Source: Penium margaritaceum (lineage: Eukaryota > Streptophyta > Zygnematophyceae > Desmidiales > Peniaceae). Taken from it: a stretch of 22,452 nt of DNA. The translations under genes were made by a program, and so were the position numbers. Location of the stretch: assembly GCA_023375785.1 (NCBI GenBank), contig SZWC01006933.1, forward strand, positions 64,580-87,031, given 5' to 3'. Shown here piece after piece: positions 1 to 7,721 of this stretch (within the stretch, counting starts at the first letter, position 1; each line of letters begins with the position of its first letter). Below the pieces are notes generated by a model. The model had not been told where the DNA came from and did no database searches. It saw nothing but the letters and a program-made list of their open reading frames with translations.

Positions 1-76
1 AACTTCCTATAGCCTAGTGGGTGAAGGTGCCGTCTCGCAAGCGAGAGGTCCGGGGTCGAATCCTCCCAGGACCAAA
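1..76 (+). other. tRNA-derived head (A and B boxes), not a functional tRNA
   Basis: An A box (TAGCCTAGTGGG, 10-21) and a near-consensus B box (GGGTCGAATCC, 53-63, one mismatch) lie at tRNA spacing. A TTTT run at 77-80 follows as a possible Pol III terminator. The anticodon arm has collapsed to the TCTC/GAGA stem around GCAAGC, as if the anticodon triplet were deleted. The acceptor stem pairs at only about four positions and the T stem is weak. It therefore reads as a tRNA-derived promoter or tRNA pseudogene rather than a working tRNA. Confidence 0.6.
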
Positions 77-256
77 TTTTCTTTGTGACTAAAAAGGGCC
101 AAGGAAGCTTCCTAGAAGCCTCTAAGGTCCAAGGTGGATCAAGCGCCACTTGGCGGTCACAGAGGGTGCCATGTCATCAAAACTGATGACACTGTCTAGG
201 GTAGCCTTGGGGGGGGGGGTCCCTCCAAGGAGCCACTGGGAGCACTGACCAGAGAC

Positions 257-264
257 TATATAAG
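257..264 (+). promoter_or_regulatory. TATA box in copy A body
   Basis: TATATAAG is a good RNA polymerase II TATA box, as usually found in LTR U3 regions. It lies about 200 bp after the Pol III-type boxes. Copy B has a degraded AAATATGAAAG at the equivalent place (around 13715). Function is inferred from the motif only. Confidence 0.5.
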
Positions 265-879
265 GCCTGTCATTTGCATGTGATTGTATCATCATCTCTT
301 ACTCTTGAGAACTTGGGAGAAAACTAATCCCTTGTTGGCCACCAAGAAAGAGTGTAAAGAACAAGTGCAAGTGCACACTTTGGTGTGTAGCATTGCCAGT
401 TGGGTGAGAGTTTGGAACACTCTCCGGCCACGGTTGGGACAAGCTAAGTGAACCTTTCAGTGTGGAAACACCACTCCGTGGGTGATCTCTACCTTGGTTG
501 AAATACCAAGGGCGGTCGGCGGTTTGCCTGTCGGCGCCGTTTACTCTAGACCGTGGCCAAGTGCGGAGTGACACAGACAACTGTAGATCCATCGACTTTG
601 CGAACCACTCCAACTGCAAATTGGAGATCTGCACAACGTAATAGTCTAAAGAACTTTCCCAATGAGTGACCAAAAAATAATATTTGGGTGAGATTTCCTG
701 TACCAGCGTATTTGACAAATGGACTGGAGCAGTGGATTAGTCTATTTCAACATCTCTCACAAAAACGTCTGCCTCTAGTCAAGCAAACCACAACAAAATG
801 GTGGTTACGAGAAGCAGAAGAGGTGGAAGAAGTTTAGGAAGTCATGGCAGCCGCAAAATGCCAACCGATGTCATTGGAC

Positions 880-1835
880 GTGGCCAGGAGGTACCTGGAA
901 TGTGGAGCTCAAGTATGGCTATAACACATGGAAGCATGGAGAACTGGGAGAAATCACAGCTGCCAAGATGACGATGATGACCTCCACACCTGAGAATTTT
1001 GGAGTAGTACCAAAGGATTCTGCAACGCTCAACGAGTGGTTCGAAGGAGTTTTTCCTGACGAGTTGCCCCAAGAGTTATCTTAGTGGAAAAACATCGACC
1101 GTCAGATAGACCTGAAGCTGAGCAGCAAATCAACATTGAAGGGGACCTATCGGTTGAGCGATTACAAGTTGATCGAGCTCAAGAAGCAACTGGACGAGAT
1201 GCTCACACAGGGGTTCATCAGACTTTCCATGTCGCCATACTCAGCACCTGTACTTTCTGTAGAAAATGAAACAGGGCAGATGTATATGTGCATGGATAAA
1301 AGAGAATTGAACGAAATCACCATAAAAATCTGTTACCCTCTCCCGCGAGCCAACGTACTTTTTGACCAACTACGGGAGCCGTATTTTTCAGGAAAATTAA
1401 TGTGCGCATCGACTATCATTAGATCCACGTATCTAATAAGGATATCAAGAAGAGAGTGTTCTTTCATAGATATGGGAACTTTGGGTTCATAGTTATGCTG
1501 TTTGGACTCACATATACCCCCCAACAATAATGGCAGCGATGAACAACATGTTTTTCCCGTACCTTCATGACTTTGACTTCCTCTACCTTGACATCATCCT
1601 GGTGTACTGCCACACCTGGGAGGAGAACAATAGTTCTCAAACTTTTATAAAGAGACAAGTTTATTTGAATAATTTCAAACTGTGGCTTCGTTCATCAATT
1701 AATCAACTTTCTGGACTACATCACCGCCGGCGGACAGATCACCATGACCTCAAACGATGACTATCTGCCGCTGGTGACGGCGGACAGTCATCTGTCGGTG
1801 ATCTGTTGGTGAATCACCGCCGCTGCCGGTAATGT
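880..1835 (+). pseudogene. Ty3 reverse transcriptase, copy 1
   Basis: RT motifs run through several frames. The pre-RT segment FEGVFPDELPQEL (about 1041-1077) is followed by a frameshift. From 1136 come RLSDYKLIELKKQLDEM, a QGFIR..MSPYSAPVL motif and a diverged MCMDYRELN motif with K for Y (MCMDKRELNEITI). The fingers/palm motif VMLFGLTYTPQ lies near 1491-1523 in another frame. The catalytic YLDD box reads YLDI at 1584-1595 (Asp to Ile), followed by ILVY. The C-terminal motif FLDYITAGGQI is near 1710-1740, just before a GC-rich repeat cluster. Enzyme class is secure; activity is excluded by the breaks and the lost aspartate. Confidence 0.88.
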
Positions 1836-1984
1836 TGATGTGCTAAGCACTACACTGGACTGTCTGCGCCTCTCTTCGATGTCACTGGAAAAGCCACTGA
1901 GTGGAATTAGGGGGACAGCAAACAAGAAGCGTTCAGCTCTGTAAGAAATCCTTTGACCTCAGAGCATTTCTTATGATTGGCAGA

Positions 1985-2260
1985 TCCAATGGTGGATTAC
2001 ATCATTGCCACCAACGTGTCCAATCGAGCCATCAGAGCTTTTCTCTTCCAAGGCTATGGCAGTGGAGAACAACCAGTCGCGTACATGTCCCAGAACTTTA
2101 CACGGACCAGAGCTCTGTTACAAAGTACATGAGAAAAAAAATCTTATAGTTTTACACGCATTCAGAACATTGATGTTCCAATGTTGCTTCATGTGCACCG
2201 GCCATCACGTGCTGAATTATCTCAAGACAGCAAGATATTAGCCGTCGACAAACTCAACAA
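1985..2260 (+). pseudogene. Ty3 RNase H, copy 1
   Basis: A frame from about 1990 reads SNRAIRAFLFQ, then QPVAYMSQN, the usual Ty3 RNase H signature after RT (family pattern TDASxxAIGAVLxQ...QPVAYxS). The first catalytic Asp of the TDAS motif appears as Asn (ATNVSNRAI). Downstream the frame has stops near 2129. The domain would degrade the RNA strand during reverse transcription; this copy cannot. Confidence 0.65.
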
Positions 2261-2379
2261 ATAGAGTTCCTTGGGTCTAACTTTGACCATGACGTTGAGT
2301 ACCGGTTTGGAAAAACTAATCCAGTGGATGTTGTAATTTGGCAACCAGATTGAATGGCCGAGATCAGTGCAGTGCTTGT

Positions 2380-3400
2380 AGAACAAGACCTATACATCAC
2401 GAGGCTCTTTCCAAAAGGTTAAAAGGAGTTTGGCGAGTACCACAAGACCAAGTTCTTGTTCAAAGACTCTTACTGGAAATAGGGATTTACTCGTCAAGTT
2501 TTCTTTCGACCAAACAAGGAGCTGCAAAGAATGCTATTAGAGGAATGCTACGACACCAGTCCAAATGGAAGTTTCGGCCAAGAGAAAATTCTCAAGAAGC
2601 TGGTGAACTATTATTGGTGGGACAACATGCAAACCGACGTGTCAGCCTTTTCCAAATAGTTCCACATCTACTCAAGGAAAAACTCTTGTCGCACAAACCC
2701 ATCCAGTCTACTTCGACCCCTACCTGTTCAGATGGAACCATGGGCCGACATCAGCATGGACTTTGTGACGGGATTACCCTCCACCCCGAAGGGTATGACG
2801 CCATCCTCATCTTGGTGGACAGATTTTCTAAAAACATCTTACTTCATCCCAACAGTCATCACCAACACCACAAAAGGGACAGAGAGGCTCTTCCTAAGTC
2901 AAATTGCACAGAGACACGGCGATCCACGTATCATCATAAGTGATAGATGCGGCCGCTTCTCCAACCATTTTTGGCATGACTTGATCATGCGTTATGGCAA
3001 CTTGATCCAGCTATCGACGGCAATTTATCATGAAACCAACAAGCGAATAAAGTAGACCAATCAGACTCTTGAAGAACTATATTCACATTATGCAAACCAT
3101 ACGACACCGATTGAACGGCCAAACTGCCAACCGTCAAACTCACATACAAATCTGCCACTCCCACCACAACGGCAAATATCTCTTCCTAAGTGTTGTACGG
3201 TGAAATCAATCTCTAGCCCTGCCATACCGGCAGAGCTACAGTGCCAGAGCAACATCCTCGCAGTTGACATCCACCGAAGGGAGTTTGCAAGCATTTTGGA
3301 GGAAACATCATAGACCCTTGCAAGGACCCAAGCAGCTATGAAGCAAGCGGACAACAGACATCGCATCAATGGCGTGTTCAGCACTGGTGATCACTTCCTC
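2380..3400 (+). pseudogene. Ty3 integrase, copy 1
   Basis: An N-terminal zinc region is recognisable at about 2525-2700 (LLEECYDTSPNGSFG, then KILKKLVNYYWWDNM), but zinc-binding His positions are replaced. The core follows from 2732 with WADISMDFVTGLPSTPKG. The first catalytic Asp is at 2759-2761 and the second, in IISDR, at 2942-2944. At the third acidic position, before TNQTLEEL, the codon is Lys (3050-3052) followed by a stop (3053-3055). A frameshift near 2800-2830 separates two half-frames of the core. The C-terminal part continues to about 3450 (QAAMKQADNRHRIN). The enzyme normally joins retrotransposon cDNA to host DNA. Confidence 0.88.
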
Positions 3401-3458
3401 CTTGGCTCGGTGAACATCAAACTCCAAGTACACGCATTTACAAAGCTCAAACTGATGG

Positions 3459-3803
3459 TTGAGAGCATTTGAAATAAAGAAAATTCTAACCCCTGTTGTT
3501 GCTCAACTTTGTCTGCCGAACAGCATGGAGATTAATCTTGTCTTCCATCTTGAAAAACTGAAGCACTACCAAGACCCCAGTACAAACTTCCCCAGCAGAG
3601 GCGATGCACCACCACCTCCTCAACAAATGGACGAGAATACGCAGTGTGTGATTGAGGACATCCTCGGACATTAACGTTGTGGGAGAGCAACCAAGTACAT
3701 GATCAAGTGCCACAGCTACGACGTTGTGGAAAACAACTAGTAGCCCTATGACGACCTCTGAGACATTGATCATCTGATTGACACCTACTATCGTTGTCAC
3801 CAG
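3459..3803 (+). pseudogene. Integrase tail with chromodomain, copy 1
   Basis: The frame at 3459-3674 matches the GPF/Y-like tail of Ty3 integrases (MEINLVFHLEKLKHYQ). A proline-rich linker and VIEDILGH follow. In the same frame, with four stops, 3648-3803 reads as a chromodomain: KYMIKCHSYD, then VVENN, two stops, PYDDL, DIDHLIDTYY. The conserved YLIKW Trp is Cys and the usual NTWEP Trp position is a stop. Chromodomains in this position define chromoviruses and are thought to guide integration to modified histones. The domain call comes from pattern matching by eye. Confidence 0.75.
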
Positions 3804-3837
3804 CCTACGTGTACTAACGTGCTTGGACGTCACAGCT

Positions 3838-3850
3838 AAAAGGGGAGAAG
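3838..3850 (+). other. Polypurine tract (plus-strand primer)
   Basis: AAAAGGGGAGAAG is a 13-nt all-purine run ending exactly at the TGTT start of the 3' LTR. Its position and composition fit the plus-strand priming site of an LTR retrotransposon. Confidence 0.85.
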
Positions 3851-4124
3851 TGTTATGTTCCTAGCGTACACGAGTCCCTGAATCCCGTGAGTGGGCATTT
3901 CTCTCATTACATGCATGGCTCATTGCTTGCCTACTCCAGGATGTTTACGCTGTTCAGCCAATGGAATTTTGGCCAACTTCCTTGTCCTTCAATTTTCTGT
4001 TCCAGAATTTTCTCACACCTTGCGAGGATAACATTTGCAAAGAAAAAAGCATAACTTGTACAGTTGGCGGTTCCCACTCTTGTACCTCATCCCTGTGAAC
4101 CACCCACGTCTGCTTGGCGTATCA
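3851..4124 (+). repeat. 3' LTR of Ty3 copy 1
   Basis: It begins TGTTATGTTCC and shares ACACGAGTCCCT and a G/A-variant of GAGTGGACATTTCT with the copy 2 5' LTR at 10122. Its last ~45 bp (TACCTCATCCCTGTG...TGCTTGGCGTATCA) align with the LTR ends at 10670 and 15083. At 274 bp it is half the length of the 549-bp copy 2 LTR, so it has internal deletions or the copy 2 LTR has an insertion. The matching 5' LTR lies outside the window. Confidence 0.82.
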
Positions 4125-4890
4125 CTCATGCAAGGTAAAATCACTTGTTGCTTGTTTTTTTAAGGGTTGGCGCAAAACATCCCTCCACACTGAGGGCTAG
4201 TGAAGAGGGTGGGTATGCGTGTGGGGGAAAATGTGAGGTTGTCTAATTCTCACCATGGTGATATGTTGGTCCTCATCAGCCTGCGTAAGACCATTGGGAG
4301 CGTCGAACTTGTGTTTCCTAATGGTGAGCCAACATATGCGGTAGTAGGCTTTTGCAAACCCAATCAAGTTTATACCACTGTTGATTTGCCGATAGTGATT
4401 CCCAGAACATCACCTCCTGTCTTGTTCACTTATGAAAGCAAGCTTAATGGCTCCACTTGTATGATGCCGATCCATTTTTTGTGCGGCAGAATGGACATAT
4501 GACCAGCTGTTTGTTATGGGGTGTGCTTTTCTGCATAATTATACACAGGAGTTTAACATTCTGGAAGGACATCTAGAAATGATTCCATCCTTTCCCTTAG
4601 CATTCGGGAACTCATGCGTCTAAAAGGCAGAACGGGACACTCCTAATGCTAGGGTCCCATGCCATCACATGGAGAATAAAGAACGCACATGAACGACAAA
4701 CTTTAATTAGACAGACTATCTGTCGCTAATGTAATCATGATTGTGATAGTGCATTCGTCCGAGTAAAACTTTCCCATTAAAATTTGTCAATCCTGTGCTT
4801 TTTAAAAACCCCATCTGATGGCGTGAGATCCTGGCCTAAACTTGGTCATTATTGTAGCGCTAGTGTGTAGCATTATTACACGTCGCTTTA
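4125..4890. other. Non-repetitive gap with one unrecognised 100-codon ORF
   Basis: The only open frame of note is plus 4200-4502 (a GTG start; first ATG at 4215). It encodes about 95 residues with no family I recognise: no signal peptide, no clear membrane segment, and a central hydrophobic stretch around PTYAVVGFC. Coding status is unproven. Nothing else is seen. Confidence 0.3.
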
Positions 4891-4900
4891 ACTGGTCTAA

Positions 4901-5163
4901 GCCTTTGGGGAAACAGATGGGATGACTTGAGGATCACAGACCCTCAAGTAACACGGTTTCCGCCCAGTGGGCCCAGCTTCTTGTTCGTTTTCTACCTTTC
5001 GCATCAGAGCGATTGTGGACACCAAGGGCGTCTCCATTCCTGTGTGGGAGGAATGTAGTGTCAGAGAGCCATGGGGCTTGAACTTGCCTTGGCCTGTGGG
5101 GCAGCAGATGGGATGACTTGAAAGTCGGAGACCCTGAAGTACCAAGGTTTTTTCCCAATGGGC
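4901..5163 (+). repeat. Two direct copies of a ~71-bp unit, 191 bp apart
   Basis: The units 4901-4971 and 5092-5163 share GCAGATGGGATGACTTGA-like, AGACCCT.AAGTA and CC.A.TGGGC blocks with scattered substitutions. The first unit holds a short hairpin (ACTTGAGG/CCTCAAGT, loop around 4937). The sequence between the units does not repeat. No coding role is seen. Confidence 0.7.
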
Positions 5164-5544
5164 TAATCGTACCATTTGTTTGCTACAATTACAGTCTTCT
5201 TGATGGACTCATCCAATTGTGAGAAGAACGGCAGCTCCCCCGGGACAACCTTTTGATTTGTGGATCGACGCTCACCCCAGTTAACCAATTGAGGTCCTTC
5301 GTGCGGTCAGTCGACAATCCCCCTTGTGCCGTTGCTAGACAAAGGGTATGTCTGGTAAACGCTGGAATCCATCGTTGAACGCTACCTGAAAGTTTTTTGC
5401 ACATTTTTTTCAAGGAATTTCCTAGTCCACACATTGCACCCTGCCTAGTAATCATTTTCATCACCAGTCGGATGAGCGGTGCAAGCGGTCAGGTCCGGAT
5501 TAGCTTTGCAGGGGAGTGACCATCCATCCACATAATTCTTGATA
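5164..5544. other. Gap without recognisable gene
   Basis: An open frame of 91 codons exists on the minus strand (5189-5464) but shows no motif and no supporting context. Nothing else is supported. Confidence 0.3.
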
Positions 5545-5733
5545 TGTATCGCAATATCCACGTTGTACACATCAACCACGCCATATCCAGATTTGGGACT
5601 TTTTCACACTTTGTTAACGCTGTATCCAGAGAGCATGCAAAAAAAACATGCTATATCCAAATGAACACGCTATGTCAACGCCGCATGCCGTCAAGCGACA
5701 GCATGCTAACTTTGTCAGACATGAAAGAAAGAA

Positions 5734-5763
5734 TCACAGACCCCTCTATAGAGGGGTTTGTGA
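5734..5763. repeat. 30-bp near-perfect palindrome
   Basis: Thirteen-base arms (5734-5746 and 5751-5763) pair with one mismatch (G-T wobble) around TATA. The core CCCCTCTATAGAGGGG is perfect. Confidence 0.85.
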
Positions 5764-5991
5764 CTGTTTTACAAAGATTTGTGAGGGTTTTGAGTGGGGG
5801 GATCCAAAACACCCCTTTCATTGAAAGCAAACCTGTGCCCCACTACTGCAGGACCGAACCCGTGCAAAAACAAAACCTAAAACCCCCAGTGTAAATTGTG
5901 GTAGGGTTTGAAAGTGGTTTCCACGTATTGAAATGGGTCTTCTTTTCCAAGAAAAAAAAATCAGAAAAGGGGTTTTCGCTTGATCCTGACC

Positions 5992-6138
5992 GAGCGATTA
6001 GCCCTTTTTCTTCTACTGACAGACTCCCATTTGTGGATTTATGATTTCATGTTTGCGTGGGCTCTGCCCACACAAAGATAGAACACCCTAAATCCACAAA
6101 TGGAGGTTTGCGAGTCCAAAGAAAGAGGCTAATCGCTC
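5992..6138. repeat. 147-bp fold-back (inverted repeat)
   Basis: Fifty-base arms, 5992-6041 and 6089-6138, are inverted copies at 39 of 50 positions. Both arm ends are perfect: the outer 12 bases (GAGCGATTAGCC) and the inner 15 bases (CATTTGTGGATTTA region). The 47-base spacer holds its own hairpin, 6052-6062 with 6066-6076 (10 of 11, loop TCT). This resembles a MITE or fold-back element, or a long RNA hairpin if transcribed. Confidence 0.82.
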
Positions 6139-6195
6139 AATCACAATTCTTGCAACAGCAGGGGTGATACATCACCCTCCTCGCTTTGCTCATTT

Positions 6196-6232
6196 GGCGA
6201 CGCAAGTTGCCCGATTGGCAACTTGTATCGCC
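6196..6232. repeat. 37-bp hairpin
   Basis: The inner arms CAAGTTGCC (6203-6211) and GGCAACTTG (6217-6225) pair perfectly around CGATT. The outer GGCGA/TCGCC continue the stem after a 2-bp mismatch. Confidence 0.8.
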
Positions 6233-6296
6233 GAGCGGGCATGGCTATCAAAATGGATATGGCGCTGTTTGTTTTTTACTTTTTGTATATGGCGTG

Positions 6297-7050
6297 ATTA
6301 ATATTCAAGTCACGGATATCTCATGTTTATGTTGATGCTTGAATAGATATATCAGCTACAATTTCTTTGTAGACGGGCATCGAGCTTCCAGCTCTGGGTC
6401 TTTTGACATTGATATGTAGCAACTCCAAGCCGCGTTGAGCAAGTCACCCAGATCAAAACGGACGTCTTAGATGCATTGGAATGAAGTGGCTGTTCACACC
6501 AGAGGCTTGCAAAACTCATCTGGGTGTGTTCGTGCATAAAATTGTTTCTGTACGTTTCCTGACAGTTTACTGTTTGCGTTGACCCATGCCTGCGGATCGC
6601 GCTATCTCTTCTCCAAGGAAGTGATTTCATGCATCTGTGTACTTGCTAGAACTTGCTATGCCTTGGTGGGTCGAGAGACCCGTATCAACTGGGTACTTTG
6701 ACTTAAGAATATTCAACAAAAGTATTTTCTTGTTCCTGCCAACGCATCGTGCGCAAGCGCCTGACTGACAGCATCAGCGTGAATGAAGAGGAAAAAATCA
6801 TCCTTCCACGCCTTCCACAACTCTCTTCACCAAAGTTTTTCACGAAGGGAGTCCCACGAGTGTTTCTAGAAAACTTCCCACGTACTTGCATGAAATGGTG
6901 TTCTATGTTTACGCAACCTTCCCCTCACAGAGAATCATCTCTCTCACATGAGCTTACCCATCATACTGCCGGGCATCTCAATGGCCATCTGTACACCATT
7001 CCCGCAGCCCGCGACATTGTTTTTCTAACTTTTCACCATTTTCTCATCTG
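6297..7050. other. Gap; no recognisable gene
   Basis: Open frames at 6352-6630 (minus) and 6749-7063 (plus) are about 90-100 codons. They have no recognisable motif and no support. They may be worn coding remnants or chance. Confidence 0.3.
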
Positions 7051-7074
7051 CCATGGCTTCTGAAGATCCCTGCC

Positions 7075-7311
7075 ATGCCAAGATGGACCTGTGCTGTGTG
7101 TAGGTCATTGGATGTTGGTGTGGGGACTATTGGATGCCATGTTGAACATCTTATCAAGGGGACATTGAAATTGTCCACCATTAAAGCAGAAGTTGACAAA
7201 GAGGATGCTATTAGCAAGTGGAAAGACATTGATGCGGAGGAGCTCATGGATGAAGAGGAGATAGATGAGGAGGGAGGGAGCTCACATGTGAGTGCATATA
7301 TGGATGAGTGA
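7075..7311 (+). CDS. Short acidic ORF, unknown
   Basis: A 78-codon frame ends in a strongly acidic tail (AEELMDEEEIDEEGG). It begins with a Cys pair (WTCAVC) and a further CHVEH. Codons read smoothly, and an ATG in good context (GCCATGG) lies just upstream at 7053 in another frame, so a spliced first exon is possible. It lies about 400 bp from the C-terminal end of the Harbinger transposase on the other strand. Those elements commonly carry a second, Myb-like ORF, but no Myb helices are visible here. It may be chance or a gene fragment. Confidence 0.25.
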   Translation: MPRWTCAVCRSLDVGVGTIGCHVEHLIKGTLKLSTIKAEVDKEDAISKWKDIDAEELMDEEEIDEEGGSSHVSAYMDE

Positions 7312-7721
7312 AGTGTGCCATGGATTTAAAGCGGTGTTATGAGTATGTTACAATGTTGAGAAGAAATCTCATTCTTCAAGTAGCATAGTCACATTGAGAA
7401 AGGCATGCTACAATTGAGAAAATATGATGCAACACTCGTGGCAAAAAAGTGTAGAAAACTATGTCATACTCAAAGCTAATAGAGTTGTGTAATTACTAAG
7501 CATGCAATGCTACTTATCCAGTTCACGTTGCTTGTGCCTTTTGTACAATTCATTTAGCACATAATGTTGTGACAGAAACGAGAGTATGAACACAACATGA
7601 TTGCAAAGGCAATGATGATAAGCACATGTCATGAATGTTGTCATATCAAATGTCATGGAATTCATATAAACAACAATGCAACATCACTCAAAACTTCTAT
7701 GATGAAATTTTCTTCTTCCCA
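7312..7721. other. AT-rich gap
   Basis: No open frame or structured repeat is seen. The stretch is rich in CATG-containing words such as CATGTCATGAATG. If the Harbinger element ends here, its terminal repeat was not identified. Confidence 0.3.

Larger units (their letters stand above)
1..573 (+). repeat. tRNA-headed dispersed repeat, copy A
   Basis: This block matches a second copy at 13439-13949 in colinear order. Shared anchors are the tRNA-like head, TTTTCTTTGTG at 77-87, ACTTGGCGGTC at 148-158, GGAGCCACT near 229, and a tail at 479-559 running from GGGTGAT through CTTGGTTG and ATACCAAG to CTAGACCG. The body carries a TATA box (257-264) and an 11-G run (209-219). Ty3 sequence resumes near 590, so the copy sits in the Ty3 element. 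The 5' end is at or beyond the window edge. It could be a long tRNA-derived SINE, a small terminal-repeat element, or an LTR that landed beside a tRNA gene. The repeat status is clear; the class is inference. Confidence 0.7.
590..4124 (+). mobile_element. Ty3/gypsy chromovirus, degenerate copy 1 (5' part missing)
   Basis: The order is protease/RT linker, RT, RNase H, integrase, chromodomain, polypurine tract and 3' LTR, the standard Ty3/metavirid order. The stretch at about 600-740 is homologous to 12345-12500 of the second copy, sharing CAATGAGTGA and CTGGAGCAGT among others. The LTR start matches that of copy 2, so both belong to one family. Gag and protease are absent, either outside the window or removed when the tRNA-headed repeat landed. 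Every domain has stops or frameshifts, so the element is dead. Confidence 0.88.
5545..6296. mobile_element. Possible non-autonomous DNA transposon with inverted subterminal motifs
   Basis: CACGCCATATCCA at 5577-5589 matches the reverse complement of 6284-6296 at 12 of 13 positions. Variants of CGCCATATCCA recur on the left (about 5550, 5618, 5649, 5668) in one orientation. On the right they recur in the opposite orientation (6254-6264, exact). The interior holds a 30-bp palindrome, a 147-bp fold-back and a 37-bp hairpin, and no transposase. Inverted clusters of short subterminal motifs are known from hAT, CACTA and similar DNA transposons. I could not find a convincing target duplication. Confidence 0.45.

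Noticed and set aside
1..76. Functional tRNA gene at the window start
   Set aside because: A and B boxes are present, but the anticodon loop is collapsed and the acceptor and T stems pair poorly; the match to copy B also marks it as repeat-derived.
299..718. 139-codon minus-strand ORF
   Set aside because: It runs antisense across copy A and the Ty3 linker and has no motif; best explained as chance.
4897..5175. Minus-strand ORFs with internally repeated peptide
   Set aside because: The repeated peptide simply reflects the 71-bp DNA direct repeat; no codon-level or family support.
6703..7063. Facing ORFs on both strands near 6.7-7.1 kb
   Set aside because: Neither strand shows a motif; one must be a shadow and there is no basis to choose.
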